This document shows, one piece after another, positions 1 to 8,449 of a DNA stretch of 64,000 bases. The stretch's first letter is position 1. The number at the start of each line of letters is the position of its first letter. The translations under genes and the position numbers were made by a program. Under the pieces are notes generated by a model that did no database searches, had not been told where the DNA came from, and saw only the letters and a list, made by a program, of their open reading frames with translations. Origin of the DNA: Marinobacter sp. BW6 (lineage in GTDB: Bacteria > Pseudomonadota > Gammaproteobacteria > Pseudomonadales > Oleiphilaceae). The stretch is from positions 243,434 through 307,433 of the forward strand of contig NZ_VIRN01000035.1 of NCBI RefSeq assembly GCF_008107725.1, given 5' to 3'.

Positions 1-333
1 TACCGGAACACCGTACTCATCACGCACCACCATCCAGAGGTCGCCATACAGGTTTTTCGGATCTGTGGGAACGTCGTTGAGTCCCAATGCGGAGTTCACA
101 AAGACGACGGAATCAATGGTCAAAGGTATTTCTTTGCCAGTCGCCGCTCCCAGGAACGAAGCGGCACTGTCGAGCACTTTTTCTGAGATTGCAGGCTGCT
201 CGGTTGAGGGCGTTGTATTCGAGCTACTCGAAGAGCTCGAGCCATCCAGAAAACAGCCGCTCACAAAAGTCATTGAAGCAATTAAAGGCAGATTTATCAG
301 ATGCTTAATTGTTTTTTTACGGGGCATGGTCAT
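1..333 (-). CDS. Putative lipoprotein, 3' part outside the window (partial)
   Basis: An open minus-strand frame runs from an ATG at 331-333 off the left edge (111 codons visible). A GAGGAG-like ribosome site lies just upstream; a second in-frame ATG two codons in is equally possible. The N-terminus has positively charged lysines, a hydrophobic core and a lipobox-like V-S-G-C, so the Cys near residue 27 is the likely lipidation site. A run of about seven serines and a Ser/Thr/Pro linker follow, as in proteins tethered to a membrane by a flexible stalk. The rest (KEIPLTIDSVVFVNSALG and onward) starts a folded domain I do not recognise. The function is unknown. Confidence 0.7.
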   Translation of the reverse strand, partial: MTMPRKKTIKHLINLPLIASMTFVSGCFLDGSSSSSSSNTTPSTEQPAISEKVLDSAASFLGAATGKEIPLTIDSVVFVNSALGLNDVPTDPKNLYGDLWMVVRDEYGVPV

Positions 334-598
334 ACTCCTCAAGGCGCGTGCCGGAAACCTCAACAAACTATTCGGACAGAGCATGATTGCCGGATAACAG
401 CTTGACGGTGCGTTCATAGCGCTGCGTCTATCTCAGACGATCTGGTTCTGTACTTATAAGCATAATGCTGATGGATGCTGGATTGTCTGACGGTGGTCAA
501 TTTTTGTCACATCTGTGACACCAATGCTTTGGTTCCATGCCTTCCGGTTATTTGCTATGTTTACACCCGTGGATTGGCGTTTATTACCAATCAGACAT
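334..598. other. Intergenic region with a 16-bp inverted repeat and a promoter candidate
   Basis: This stretch separates the lipoprotein gene (minus) from the riboswitch and dehydrogenase (plus). It holds a perfect 7-2-7 inverted repeat, TGTCACA-TC-TGTGACA, at 505-520. A sigma70-like candidate for the riboswitch transcript follows: TTTACA at 560-565, a 16-nt spacer and TATTAC at 582-587, predicting a start near 594, just before the first aptamer. I see no convincing coding frame here. Confidence 0.45.
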
Positions 599-794
599 GT
601 CTGCGGGAGAGACTGAATCCCTTGCGATCAGCGCCGAAGGAGCAACTGCCCCGGAAACTCTCAGGCAAAAGGACCGCTGACATGAATACTTTCCGAAGAG
701 CTGTCGACAATCGCGTCAGTCGGCACACCGAAGGAGCAAACGACCGTTTTCGCTGAAACGGCTCGTGAATCTCTCAGGTCCCGTGACGGAAGGG
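599..794 (+). ncRNA. Tandem glycine riboswitch
   Basis: Two consecutive glycine aptamers are recognisable from their conserved cores. Aptamer 1 (about 599-681) has GCGGGAGAG, CGCCGAAGGAGCAA and CTCTCAGGCAAAAGGACCGC-type segments; its P1 arms GTCTGCGG and CCGCTGAC pair with one mismatch. Aptamer 2 (about 688-794) has ACCGAAGGAGCAAA and AATCTCTCAGGT with arms CTTTCCG and CGGAAGG. The short linker is typical of cooperative tandem glycine riboswitches. Downstream, before the start codon at 850, CAGGG and CCCTG (815-830) can form a hairpin and a GGAG ribosome site lies at 840-843. There is no T-run, so translational control is more likely than transcription termination. Confidence 0.93.
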
Positions 795-849
795 GTGCTT
801 TCTGCCATTTCGAGCAGGGAGGAAACCCTGGGCGCTCACGGAGATAGGA

Positions 850-2070
850 ATGAAGCGAATCGCAGTAATTGGCGGTGGTATCACCGGTATTACCACGGCC
901 TACACCCTCGCCAAGCGCGGGCTTGATGTTACGGTTTATGAGAAACACCGCTATGCGGCGATGGAAACCTCTTTCGCCAATGGTGGGCAACTCTCCGCCT
1001 CTAATGCCGAAGTCTGGAATAACTGGCAGACAGTCATGAAGGGCATCAAGTGGATGTCCCGCCGGGATGCGCCTTTGCTGGTCAATCCCAAGCCTTCCTG
1101 GCACAAGCTGAGCTGGTTCGCCGAGTTCATTGCCGCTATTCCCCAATATGAGAAAAACACCACGGAAACCGCCCGTCTGGCCATTGCTGCCCGCGATCAC
1201 CTGTTTGCCTGGGCACAGGAAGAGGGCATCGATTTCGATCTGAAGAAGCAGGGTATTCTGCACATCTACCGGGACAAGGCCGGTTTTGATCACGCTGCAA
1301 AGGTATCGCGTCTGCTGGCCGCTGGCGGCCTGGAGCGCCGTTCGGTAACCCCGGAGGAAATGAAATCCATCGAGCCGACCCTGGCTGGTAACTATTACGG
1401 CGGATTTTTCACCGAGAGTGACTCCACCGGTGATATTCACAAATTCACCAACGGACTGGCAGATGCCATCCAACGGCTTGGCGTTAAAACCTGTTACGGC
1501 CACACGGTGACCGAGCTGAGCGCCGATGAGCGCAATGCCTGGGTTACCGCCCACGACGGCACCGAACAGTCCCGGGATACTTTCGACGGTGTCGTGATCT
1601 GTGCCGGTGTCGGCAGTCGCGGGCTCGCGAAAAAGCTGGGTGACCGGGTGAATATCTATCCGGTTAAGGGCTATTCCATCACCGTGGAACTGGACGACGA
1701 AGCCTCGCAAAATGCGGCACCAACGGTCAGCTTGCTGGATGACGCCACCAAGATCGTTACCAGTCGCCTGGGTGATGGCCGTTTCCGGGTTGCCGGTACC
1801 GCCGAGTTCAGCGGCTACAACCGCGATATCAAGGACGACCGGATCCGCCCGCTAACCCGTTGGGTTGAGCAGTGCTTCCCCGGTGTCTGTACTCGCAAGG
1901 TTGTGCCCTGGGCCGGCTTGCGGCCAATGCTACCGAACATGATGCCAAGGGTCGGGCCGGGACGCCTGCCGACCGTGTTCTACAACACCGGGCACGGTCA
2001 CCTGGGTTGGACGCTCTCGGCGATTACCGCTGAGTTGGTCGCGGAGAGTGTTACCGGGGATAGCCGGTAA
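850..2070 (+). CDS. DadA-like FAD-dependent D-amino acid dehydrogenase, possibly acting on glycine
   Basis: A 406-residue DAO-fold flavoprotein. The N-terminus carries the FAD dinucleotide-binding motif (VIGGGITGITTAY) with an acidic residue ending the second strand (VYEK), followed by ETSFANGGQLSASNAEVW, characteristic of DadA-type D-amino acid dehydrogenases. The C-terminus YNTGHGHLGWTLS is the second FAD-contact motif. Length matches DadA (about 410-430). The family oxidises amino acids to 2-oxo acids and ammonia, passing electrons to the respiratory chain. A tandem glycine riboswitch lies directly upstream with a GGAG site 6 nt before the ATG, so glycine or a glycine-derived amine is a plausible substrate; this is inference. 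No alanine racemase gene is adjacent, unlike classical dad operons. The 3' end overlaps the convergent kinase gene by 20 bp. Confidence 0.85.
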   Translation: MKRIAVIGGGITGITTAYTLAKRGLDVTVYEKHRYAAMETSFANGGQLSASNAEVWNNWQTVMKGIKWMSRRDAPLLVNPKPSWHKLSWFAEFIAAIPQYEKNTTETARLAIAARDHLFAWAQEEGIDFDLKKQGILHIYRDKAGFDHAAKVSRLLAAGGLERRSVTPEEMKSIEPTLAGNYYGGFFTESDSTGDIHKFTNGLADAIQRLGVKTCYGHTVTELSADERNAWVTAHDGTEQSRDTFDGVVICAGVGSRGLAKKLGDRVNIYPVKGYSITVELDDEASQNAAPTVSLLDDATKIVTSRLGDGRFRVAGTAEFSGYNRDIKDDRIRPLTRWVEQCFPGVCTRKVVPWAGLRPMLPNMMPRVGPGRLPTVFYNTGHGHLGWTLSAITAELVAESVTGDSR

Positions 2071-3610
2071 TCTCCCGGATTTTCCGGTACAGGGGCTGGA
2101 GCTGGGGGTACATCTTCAGGTAAACCTCGGAGTAGAGCCGGTGGTAAAGGGCCCGGGTTTCATCGTTCGGATGGAAGACGTCGCCAACCCGGGTCATGTT
2201 CGCCACGGCCGTTTCGAAATCCGGGTGCAGACCCAGCCCAACCGCCGCATCGATGGCGGCGCCGAGCCCGGAGGTTTCATACGTGTGAGGCCTCTCGGCC
2301 GGCAAACCGAATACATCGGCAGTCAACTGCATGGCCGCATCACTCTGGGAACCGCCGCCCGCCACTCGCAATTTCCTGATCTTCACGCCGCTTCGCTTCT
2401 CGATTTTTTCCTTTCCTTCCCTGAGCGCATAGGCAAGACCTTCGAGGATGGCGCGATAAATGTGGGAGCGGGTGTGAACGTCCCCGAATCCGATAATCGA
2501 GCCTTTCGCCTCGGGCCCCGGCTGGCGCACGCCGGGTGACCAGTAGGGCTGCAGCATCAGGCCCATCGATCCGGGTGGAACCGCCTTGACCAGTTCATCG
2601 AACAACGCTTCCGGCTCAATGCCCCGTTCTTCGGCTATTTTTCGTTCCCGCAGGCCAAACTCCCGCTTGAACCAGCTCACCATCCAGAACCCCCGGTAGA
2701 TCATCACTTCCGTCGAGTAATGACCAGGCAGCGCAGAGGGATAGGGTGGCATCAACCGGATGGGCTCCACATACCGTTGGCTGGTCGTGTTGATGGTTGC
2801 GGTAGTGCCGTAACTCATACAGCCGATATCCGGGGTCAGCCCGCCGGAGCCGAGAATCTCGCAGGCCTTGTCAGAAGCGGCAGCGATCACGGGCAGTCGC
2901 TGCGTCAGGCCAAGGTGCCGGCAGGCGTCGTCGGTCAGATGCCCCAGGGTCTCTCCGGGCGCTACCAGCTCTGGGAGCATCGAAGGCTCAACGGGCATGG
3001 TCTGCCATTTGAAATCGCGCCGGCCGGCCCAGCGGTGTTTTTTGTAGTCGAAAGGCAGGTAGCCGACCTGGCTTCCGGTCGAGTCTTTAAACTCCCCGGT
3101 CAGCCGGTAATTGAGGTAGCCAGAAAGCAGAAGGAAGTGCCGGGTTTTGCTCCAGAGTTCCGGTTCATTCTGGACAATCCAGTTGGCCTGGGTCTTTTCT
3201 CGGAATCGGTTGATGGTGTCTTCAAGGCGGGTCAACTTGAACAGCCATCCCCAAGGACCTTTGACTGGGCCTTCGACCTTTGCGTGGCGCTGGTCGAGCC
3301 AGATGATCGCTGGTCGCAGGGGCTGGCCGTTTTCATCCAGATTGATGACGGTGCCCCGTTGGGTGGTTACTGTGACTCCGACAACCTGATCCGGTGTTGC
3401 GTCTGTCGAGTTCCAGAGCAACTTGCAGGCTTCCCCGAGCTGTTCCCAGAAATAGTCCGGGTGCTGCTCGGCCCAGCCGGGCTCTCGGGAAAAATAGGGT
3501 TCGATTTCCTGCTTGCCTTTGCCCACCAGGTTGCCCCGGGTATCGAATAACAGCGCACGAACGCTCTGGGTGCCATTGTCGATGGCCAGGATCAACGGAT
3601 CAGCTGGCAT
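2051..3610 (-). CDS. FGGY-family carbohydrate kinase
   Basis: A 519-residue sugar/polyol kinase of the FGGY family. The N-terminal phosphate-binding loop reads AIDNGTQSVRALLFD; the second ATPase-fold half contains GLAYALREG and RVAGGGSQSDAAMQLTADV, the typical adenosine-binding region. Substrates in this family include glycerol, xylulose, erythritol and others; the sequence alone does not fix it. It is the last gene of a minus-strand operon; its ATG overlaps the end of the glpD-like gene by 11 bp, implying translational coupling. Pairing with a glycerol-3-phosphate dehydrogenase suggests a glycerol-like or other polyol substrate. Length is normal (500-520). Confidence 0.85.
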   Translation of the reverse strand: MPADPLILAIDNGTQSVRALLFDTRGNLVGKGKQEIEPYFSREPGWAEQHPDYFWEQLGEACKLLWNSTDATPDQVVGVTVTTQRGTVINLDENGQPLRPAIIWLDQRHAKVEGPVKGPWGWLFKLTRLEDTINRFREKTQANWIVQNEPELWSKTRHFLLLSGYLNYRLTGEFKDSTGSQVGYLPFDYKKHRWAGRRDFKWQTMPVEPSMLPELVAPGETLGHLTDDACRHLGLTQRLPVIAAASDKACEILGSGGLTPDIGCMSYGTTATINTTSQRYVEPIRLMPPYPSALPGHYSTEVMIYRGFWMVSWFKREFGLRERKIAEERGIEPEALFDELVKAVPPGSMGLMLQPYWSPGVRQPGPEAKGSIIGFGDVHTRSHIYRAILEGLAYALREGKEKIEKRSGVKIRKLRVAGGGSQSDAAMQLTADVFGLPAERPHTYETSGLGAAIDAAVGLGLHPDFETAVANMTRVGDVFHPNDETRALYHRLYSEVYLKMYPQLQPLYRKIREITGYPR

Positions 3611-5198
3611 CGGAGGCCTCCCCGGGTGGCAGCGAATAGGCGTTGCGATAGATACTCAGGTACCGGGCCTGTTCTGCTTCCCACCGTTGGTCGTCCCAGC
3701 CAAGCAGGGACTGGCAATGGTTCCGGATCTCCGGCAATAGGGCTTGGCCGGCATTTGGCAACACGAGGCCCAATCGTGCTCGGCGAAGAAGTAGGTCATC
3801 CAGATGCTGTACATCTTCTTTCTGGCAGGCCCAGCACAGTTCTGCCCATATAAGGTCGGAAGCCCGGTCCGGTGTGACGGGATCCAGGGGGCCCGAATCA
3901 ATCAGTTGGTTCAACTCAGGGCCGTAGAACCCCTGAAGTCTCTGCCAACTCTGGTGACCCACTGCAGGCGGTCGTAAAGCGTCATCGACTGGCTGAAATA
4001 CCGGTTCGGAGTCGGGCCGAAGTACCTTGCCGGTGTTCTCGCCAAGTCCCTGGGTCAGGGCTTCCCGGGCGATAACCCGGAAGGTGGTGAGCTTGCCGCC
4101 GGCAATGCTGACCAGGCCGCGGTCTACCCGAAGTTCGTGTTCCCGGTTTTCCTTGGAAGGTGCCTTACCTGTGCCATCGGTAACCACGGGTCTTACGCCG
4201 GCCCAACTCGAGAGTATGTCGCTCCGGTCAATGGGGCTGCCGGGAAACAGTCTTTCGGCGATCTCAAGCAGGTAGGCGGTTTCCGCCTCGGAAATCACCG
4301 GCTCCTGATCCAGGTTGCCTTGATGGTCGAGATCGGTGGTGCCGAGAACGGTCGTGCCCAGCCATGGGAAGGCAAACACCGGACGGCCATCTTCCGGGTG
4401 AAACAGGGATACTGAACAGGAAACCGGCAGGCTGGCCCAGGGCAGAACCAGATGGCTGCCGCGCAGCGGCCGTATTTGCATGGTGCCATCGGACGTTTCA
4501 CTGGATTGCAGGCGATCGGCCCAGGCGCCCGTGGCATTGATCACCAGGGGGGTGGAGATATCGATGGGCGATTCCTGTTCCTCTGGCTGAATCAACAAGC
4601 CGGATACCTGACCGCTACTGCGCTTCACTTCGATCGCCTGGGTGTAATTGAGACACAGCGCTCCATCCCGGCGGGCTTCGGCAATCAGGCGCAGAACCAG
4701 TCTTGAGTCGTCGGTTACTGCATCGGTAAAACCGCTGGCGCCGGCGAGTTTTTCGCCCGTCAGGCCCGGCACCCAGAGCATGGATTCGGCCGGGGTCAGA
4801 AAGTGGCGGCTCCGGTTGCGGGCAATAAAGTCGTAAACCCGAAGCAGTGTCTGAAACAGGCGAGGTCCGGGGAACTGGCCCTTGAAGTGCGGCATGATAA
4901 AGCGCAGGGGTTCAATTAACCCCGGTGCTTCCGCCATTAACCGTTCCCGCTCGCGCACCGCGTCCCGGGTAAGACCGAAGTGGCCGCTACCCAGGTAGCG
5001 AAGGCCGCCATGCACCATCTTGGAGGAGCGGCTGGAGGTGCCCCAGGAAAAGTCCTTCTGCTCCACTAGAAGGGTGCGCAGACCACTGCCTGCGGCTTCG
5101 CGGGCCACCCCGGCACCGGTGATGCCGCCGCCAACCACCACCACATCAAATTGGTTGGTCCCGGCGCGCAGCGCGTCGAGGGTCTCGGTGCGGGTCAT
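3600..5198 (-). CDS. glpD: Glycerol-3-phosphate dehydrogenase, GlpD type (FAD, quinone-linked)
   Basis: 532 residues from the chosen start. The FAD motif VVVVGGGITGAGVAREAAGSG and the family block WGTSSRSSKMVHGGLRYL identify aerobic GlpD, which oxidises sn-glycerol-3-phosphate to DHAP and donates electrons to quinone at the inner membrane face. AGGKLTTFR near residue 380 is the second conserved FAD-contact block, and a DAO C-terminal helical domain follows. An upstream in-frame ATG exists at 5228, but the ATG at 5198 has a GGGAGA ribosome site about 6 nt before it and starts normally for the family (MTRTETL). It lies between an AGPS-like flavoprotein gene and a kinase gene that it overlaps by 11 bp. 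Confidence 0.9.
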   Translation of the reverse strand: MTRTETLDALRAGTNQFDVVVVGGGITGAGVAREAAGSGLRTLLVEQKDFSWGTSSRSSKMVHGGLRYLGSGHFGLTRDAVRERERLMAEAPGLIEPLRFIMPHFKGQFPGPRLFQTLLRVYDFIARNRSRHFLTPAESMLWVPGLTGEKLAGASGFTDAVTDDSRLVLRLIAEARRDGALCLNYTQAIEVKRSSGQVSGLLIQPEEQESPIDISTPLVINATGAWADRLQSSETSDGTMQIRPLRGSHLVLPWASLPVSCSVSLFHPEDGRPVFAFPWLGTTVLGTTDLDHQGNLDQEPVISEAETAYLLEIAERLFPGSPIDRSDILSSWAGVRPVVTDGTGKAPSKENREHELRVDRGLVSIAGGKLTTFRVIAREALTQGLGENTGKVLRPDSEPVFQPVDDALRPPAVGHQSWQRLQGFYGPELNQLIDSGPLDPVTPDRASDLIWAELCWACQKEDVQHLDDLLLRRARLGLVLPNAGQALLPEIRNHCQSLLGWDDQRWEAEQARYLSIYRNAYSLPPGEASDAS

Positions 5199-5235
5199 GG
5201 TTGGTCTCCCATTCAGCTTTGCGCTCATTTCGCAC

Positions 5236-6840
5236 TCATTTCAAAAGGGTTTCCGGGTTCAGGATGGCGTTGGGGTCAAAGGTGTTGCACAGAGAGCGGA
5301 TGGCGAGCATGCCCAGTTCGCCTTTCTCCACCGGCAGATAAGGGGCATGGTCCTTGCCAACCCCATGCTGGTGGCTGATGGTGCCGCGGTTGTTCACGAT
5401 CAGCTCGGAGGTGCTGGTCTTGAGTTTTTGCCAGCGCGCGAGTGTTTCTTCGTAGCTGTCGCCCACCCGGAACACATACGTGGTGTATATGCTGCAGCCC
5501 TGGCTGTAGAAATGGGACAGGTGGGTGAATACATGGGTGTTCTCGTGCTGGTCTTTCAGCCCGTCACGCAGGTTGGTCTCGATCAGGCCCAGAAGATTGT
5601 CGACGTTGTCCCAGTCGGTGGCGGTTTCCAGGGTGTCTACAGCGTATCCCATCTGCCAGAGCGCCTCTCGGAGATAGGGCATGGTAAAGCGCTTGGCTGC
5701 CCATTTATCGCCGAGCCGGGTGCCGGTATAGACGCCGTTTTGGGCCTTGCAGATGCTGCGGGCCTCTTTCAGGGCATTTTTGGTCTGGTGCCGGGTGCCG
5801 GTGATGCCAAAGGTCATCATGCATTTGCCATTGCCTGCGCCACGAAGCGACAGGAAGCTCTCGAGCATGCCGATCAGTCGGGGGTGGCCGGCCAACGCCA
5901 GCTGGGTTTCGGTCTCTATTGCGTTACTGAGCCTGAGCATGGATAGCTGGGTTCTGTTCTGCACCAGCAGGCGGCTGGCTGTGCGGGCACTTTCCCAGTC
6001 CGGGAAAAAGACCACATGGAAACTCTCATGTTCGGGCAGCGGGGTGACCCGAACCTTCACTTCGGTGATCAAGCCGATGCGGCCTTCAGAGCCCAGAATC
6101 ATCTCGCGGATATCAGGGCCGGCGCTGGAGGCGGGGATGGTTGGCAGGGTGAGGGTGCCTTGCAGGGTTTCGACGGAGCCGCCGGCAAAGAGTTGTTCTA
6201 TGCGGCCATAGCGCAGGGATTGCTGGCCACTCGATCGGGAGGCCACCCATCCGCCAATGGTGGACAGTTCGAAAGACTGCGGAAAATGCCCGAGAGTGTA
6301 GCCGTGGGCCCTGAGTTGAGACTCTACCAGGGGGCCGGGCGTCCCCGCGCCGAACGTTGCGATCTGGCTTTCCCGGTCCAGATCCAGCAGGCGGTTCATC
6401 CTGCCCATATCCACAGTCAGCACGGGTTTGCCATTGTCCACCGGGTTTATATGCCCGGCCACACTGGTGCCACCCCCGTAGGGGATCAGGTGAAGATTCT
6501 GCTCTGCGGCCCAGGAGAGAAGGGCTCGAACTTCGTCGCTGGTGCTGGGGTAGGCAACGCCATCGGGAAACATGCCAAACGTGCCGCTGCGCATGGCCAG
6601 CCAGTCAGCAAGGCTCTGGCCACGGGCGTGCCGAACCCTGGCTTCCGGGCTTATATCGATCAGTGCTTCCAGCTCTGCCGGAAGGTTCAGGCGGGCGTCC
6701 GGCACTTTCGCGCAGACAGATTCCAGGGTGGCGTCCGTCAGAGGACGGCCGTCACCGATGCGCGATGCCAGAAAGTCCTGTCCCTGTTCCGGCATTGCCA
6801 GATTAAATCCTTCGTCGCCCCAGCCGTTCCAGCGTCGCAT
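5236..6840 (-). CDS. FAD-binding oxidase, alkyl-dihydroxyacetonephosphate-synthase-like
   Basis: 534 residues with the VAO/PCMH fold: the FAD segment IPYGGGTSVAGHINP (near 150) and FPQSFELSTIGGWVASRSSG (near 220) are close to the AGPS subgroup rather than GlcD. The C-terminal motif SHQHGVGKDHAPYL aligns with the His-rich AGPS active-site motif (SHHHGVGK), with Gln in the middle position. AGPS makes ether bonds on acyl-DHAP in eukaryotes; bacterial members are mostly uncharacterised. It is the first gene of an operon with GlpD and an FGGY kinase, consistent with DHAP/G3P-type substrates. Whether it makes ether lipids or is a dehydrogenase cannot be decided from sequence. Confidence 0.75.
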   Translation of the reverse strand: MRRWNGWGDEGFNLAMPEQGQDFLASRIGDGRPLTDATLESVCAKVPDARLNLPAELEALIDISPEARVRHARGQSLADWLAMRSGTFGMFPDGVAYPSTSDEVRALLSWAAEQNLHLIPYGGGTSVAGHINPVDNGKPVLTVDMGRMNRLLDLDRESQIATFGAGTPGPLVESQLRAHGYTLGHFPQSFELSTIGGWVASRSSGQQSLRYGRIEQLFAGGSVETLQGTLTLPTIPASSAGPDIREMILGSEGRIGLITEVKVRVTPLPEHESFHVVFFPDWESARTASRLLVQNRTQLSMLRLSNAIETETQLALAGHPRLIGMLESFLSLRGAGNGKCMMTFGITGTRHQTKNALKEARSICKAQNGVYTGTRLGDKWAAKRFTMPYLREALWQMGYAVDTLETATDWDNVDNLLGLIETNLRDGLKDQHENTHVFTHLSHFYSQGCSIYTTYVFRVGDSYEETLARWQKLKTSTSELIVNNRGTISHQHGVGKDHAPYLPVEKGELGMLAIRSLCNTFDPNAILNPETLLK

Positions 6841-6962
6841 GTGTGTAATTCTCCGGGTTAAGAAATAATGTGAAGCATTCTAGCGGGTCGGCACCTTCTG
6901 CAGATGTCGCTTGGCGCCAGTCGCGCTGTCATTTGCCGCCAGAAGATTCTTCGCAATGGACC

Positions 6963-7625
6963 TCAGGGCCGGAGTGATTCCGTCAGTCGGCTGTTCAGAT
7001 CCTGCCACCGGGAAAGCTTGCCTGCTTCGCCAATTCGGGTTCGCGCTCCGCCCGACTGATTGAGCCAGAGGCCATCGCCATTAAAGCTATAAACAGGTTC
7101 AAGATCAGTTCGTTGGGAGGCTAATTTAATGTCATTTATAAGGTTGTCCAGAATCAGTGGATCTGCATCCGGCTCGGGGTACCATGCCAGCACCATGTGG
7201 GCCTGGTTCAGCTCCAGGGCTTTGACATAGACAATACGCAGTTGATCGTCCGGCACGCCCATGGACTTGAGGGTCAGGTATTTGGCGATGGAGAAATCCT
7301 CACAATCCCCGCCGTTGGTGGTGAGCAGTTCCACCGGGGTTGCCCAATAGTCTTCTTCGCCCCAGTGGCGGATATCGCTGACGAAGCTGACCCGATTGAA
7401 GAAGGAGTTGACCAGCCGGAGCTGTCGGTCAACGGGGGCGTTTGCGGCGAGCGCATGGAGTCGTTGCCAGTTTTCCAGGCGTTGGTGTGCCTCGGTGCCG
7501 AATTCTTCCTGTACGTAGGTCATCAGGCGGGAGCTGAGCTCAAAGGCACTTCCAACAGAAACCAGAAGCAACAGCACAGGCAACAGGCTTGAACGGCGGC
7601 GTATCTGGATAGCGGCCGTTTCCAT
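6963..7625 (-). CDS. Transglutaminase-like cysteine protease, LapG/BTLCP family
   Basis: 220 residues with one N-terminal hydrophobic segment (about 14-30, signal or anchor) and a periplasmic protease domain. The triad is visible: Cys in TNGGDCEDFSIAKY, His in LNQAHMVLAWY and Asp in PLILDNL, as in LapG (peptidase family C93). LapG cleaves giant surface adhesins and is held inactive by the c-di-GMP receptor LapD; no lapD or adhesin gene is nearby. Instead it starts 8 nt after gspC, so it is cotranscribed with a type II secretion component in the slot where gspD usually sits. A role in secretion-linked processing is possible but unproven. Confidence 0.8.
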   Translation of the reverse strand: METAAIQIRRRSSLLPVLLLLVSVGSAFELSSRLMTYVQEEFGTEAHQRLENWQRLHALAANAPVDRQLRLVNSFFNRVSFVSDIRHWGEEDYWATPVELLTTNGGDCEDFSIAKYLTLKSMGVPDDQLRIVYVKALELNQAHMVLAWYPEPDADPLILDNLINDIKLASQRTDLEPVYSFNGDGLWLNQSGGARTRIGEAGKLSRWQDLNSRLTESLRP

Positions 7626-7633
7626 GGGGCGCC

Positions 7634-8284
7634 TCAGTTATTGTTCCGTAGGCGTTCCCTGAGCTGCTCAAGGCGCCGGCGGATTTCCTCCCGGCGCTGC
7701 TCGTCGCTGCTGGCGGAGGCGGGCGCTCTTGAGGGCGAGGAGGATGCAGCCTGCTGGGTCTCAGAGGCGGGCTCTTCCTGTTGGTCGGCAGTGAAGGACA
7801 TGCCGCTGCGGTCGTCGGATTCCGGGAAGTACAGGTTCTCGAGTTTGCCGGAGCGCTCAATGATCACCCGGTTCGGATGTACCGAGCGCAGGGTTGCGTT
7901 GCCGGGCAGTTCATCACCCACCAGGTAGGCCTCGGTTTTACTCTTGTCATCTTCGATCAGCGCGCTGCCCGGGAACTCGCCATCGGCGGCCAGAACGCCC
8001 CGGAGAAACAATCGAAGGTTGGTTTCCGGCAGATTCTCCGTGTCCACTTCTACCGGCGCGCGCTCGCCGGAGGCGGCCCCGAAAAGATCCAGAGAGGACA
8101 GGTTCACCGTGGGTGGTTCACGTCCGACAGCCGGATTGGAGACCAGTGGCTGTGCGGCGCTGTAATTTCCTTGGTGGCTTTCCATCTGCCAGAACCGGTA
8201 ACCCTGCCAGGCTGTCAGGGCGACCATGGCGGCCCCTGCCACGAGCGCAAGAATCAGGGGAAACCGTTCATTGTTTAAGAGCAT
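7634..8284 (-). CDS. gspC: Type II secretion inner-membrane protein GspC
   Basis: 216 residues: a short cytoplasmic N-terminus, one transmembrane helix (about 11-30), a linker and the periplasmic homology region with LPETNLRLFLRGVLAADGE and VGDELPGNATLRSVHPNRVI. GspC links the GspD secretin to the inner-membrane platform. The C-terminus is not a PDZ domain but a Glu/Arg-rich, probably coiled-coil tail (REEIRRRLEQLRERLRNNN), one of the known GspC variants. It is divergent from gspE, and a protease gene follows instead of gspD. Confidence 0.85.
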   Translation of the reverse strand: MLLNNERFPLILALVAGAAMVALTAWQGYRFWQMESHQGNYSAAQPLVSNPAVGREPPTVNLSSLDLFGAASGERAPVEVDTENLPETNLRLFLRGVLAADGEFPGSALIEDDKSKTEAYLVGDELPGNATLRSVHPNRVIIERSGKLENLYFPESDDRSGMSFTADQQEEPASETQQAASSSPSRAPASASSDEQRREEIRRRLEQLRERLRNNN

Positions 8285-8449
8285 TGATCATCCTGAAGGC
8301 AAGTTTGTGGGCCGGAAAAAGCTCACAGGTTATCAGACTGCAACGTTTTATTGGCAGTATAGTGTATAGAGTTATTCAGCGGGTCCATATCCTGTGGTAG
8401 CCTTTCTGAATTAGTTGAATCGAAAAGGGTTTCACGAACGAGGACGACC

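Noticed and set aside
661..1710. 349-codon open frame on the minus strand opposite the DadA-like gene
   Set aside because: It is a shadow of the strongly supported dehydrogenase gene and crosses the riboswitch; the protein has no recognisable motif and no ribosome site.
5020..5946. 308-codon plus-strand frame across glpD and the AGPS-like gene
   Set aside because: It is antisense to two clear flavoprotein genes, with no protein signature; long frames on the opposite strand are expected in G+C-rich DNA.
6841..6962. Possible small gene or RNA between the AGPS-like gene and the protease gene
   Set aside because: Only 120 bp, no frame with a ribosome site and no clear hairpin; probably the operon promoter region.
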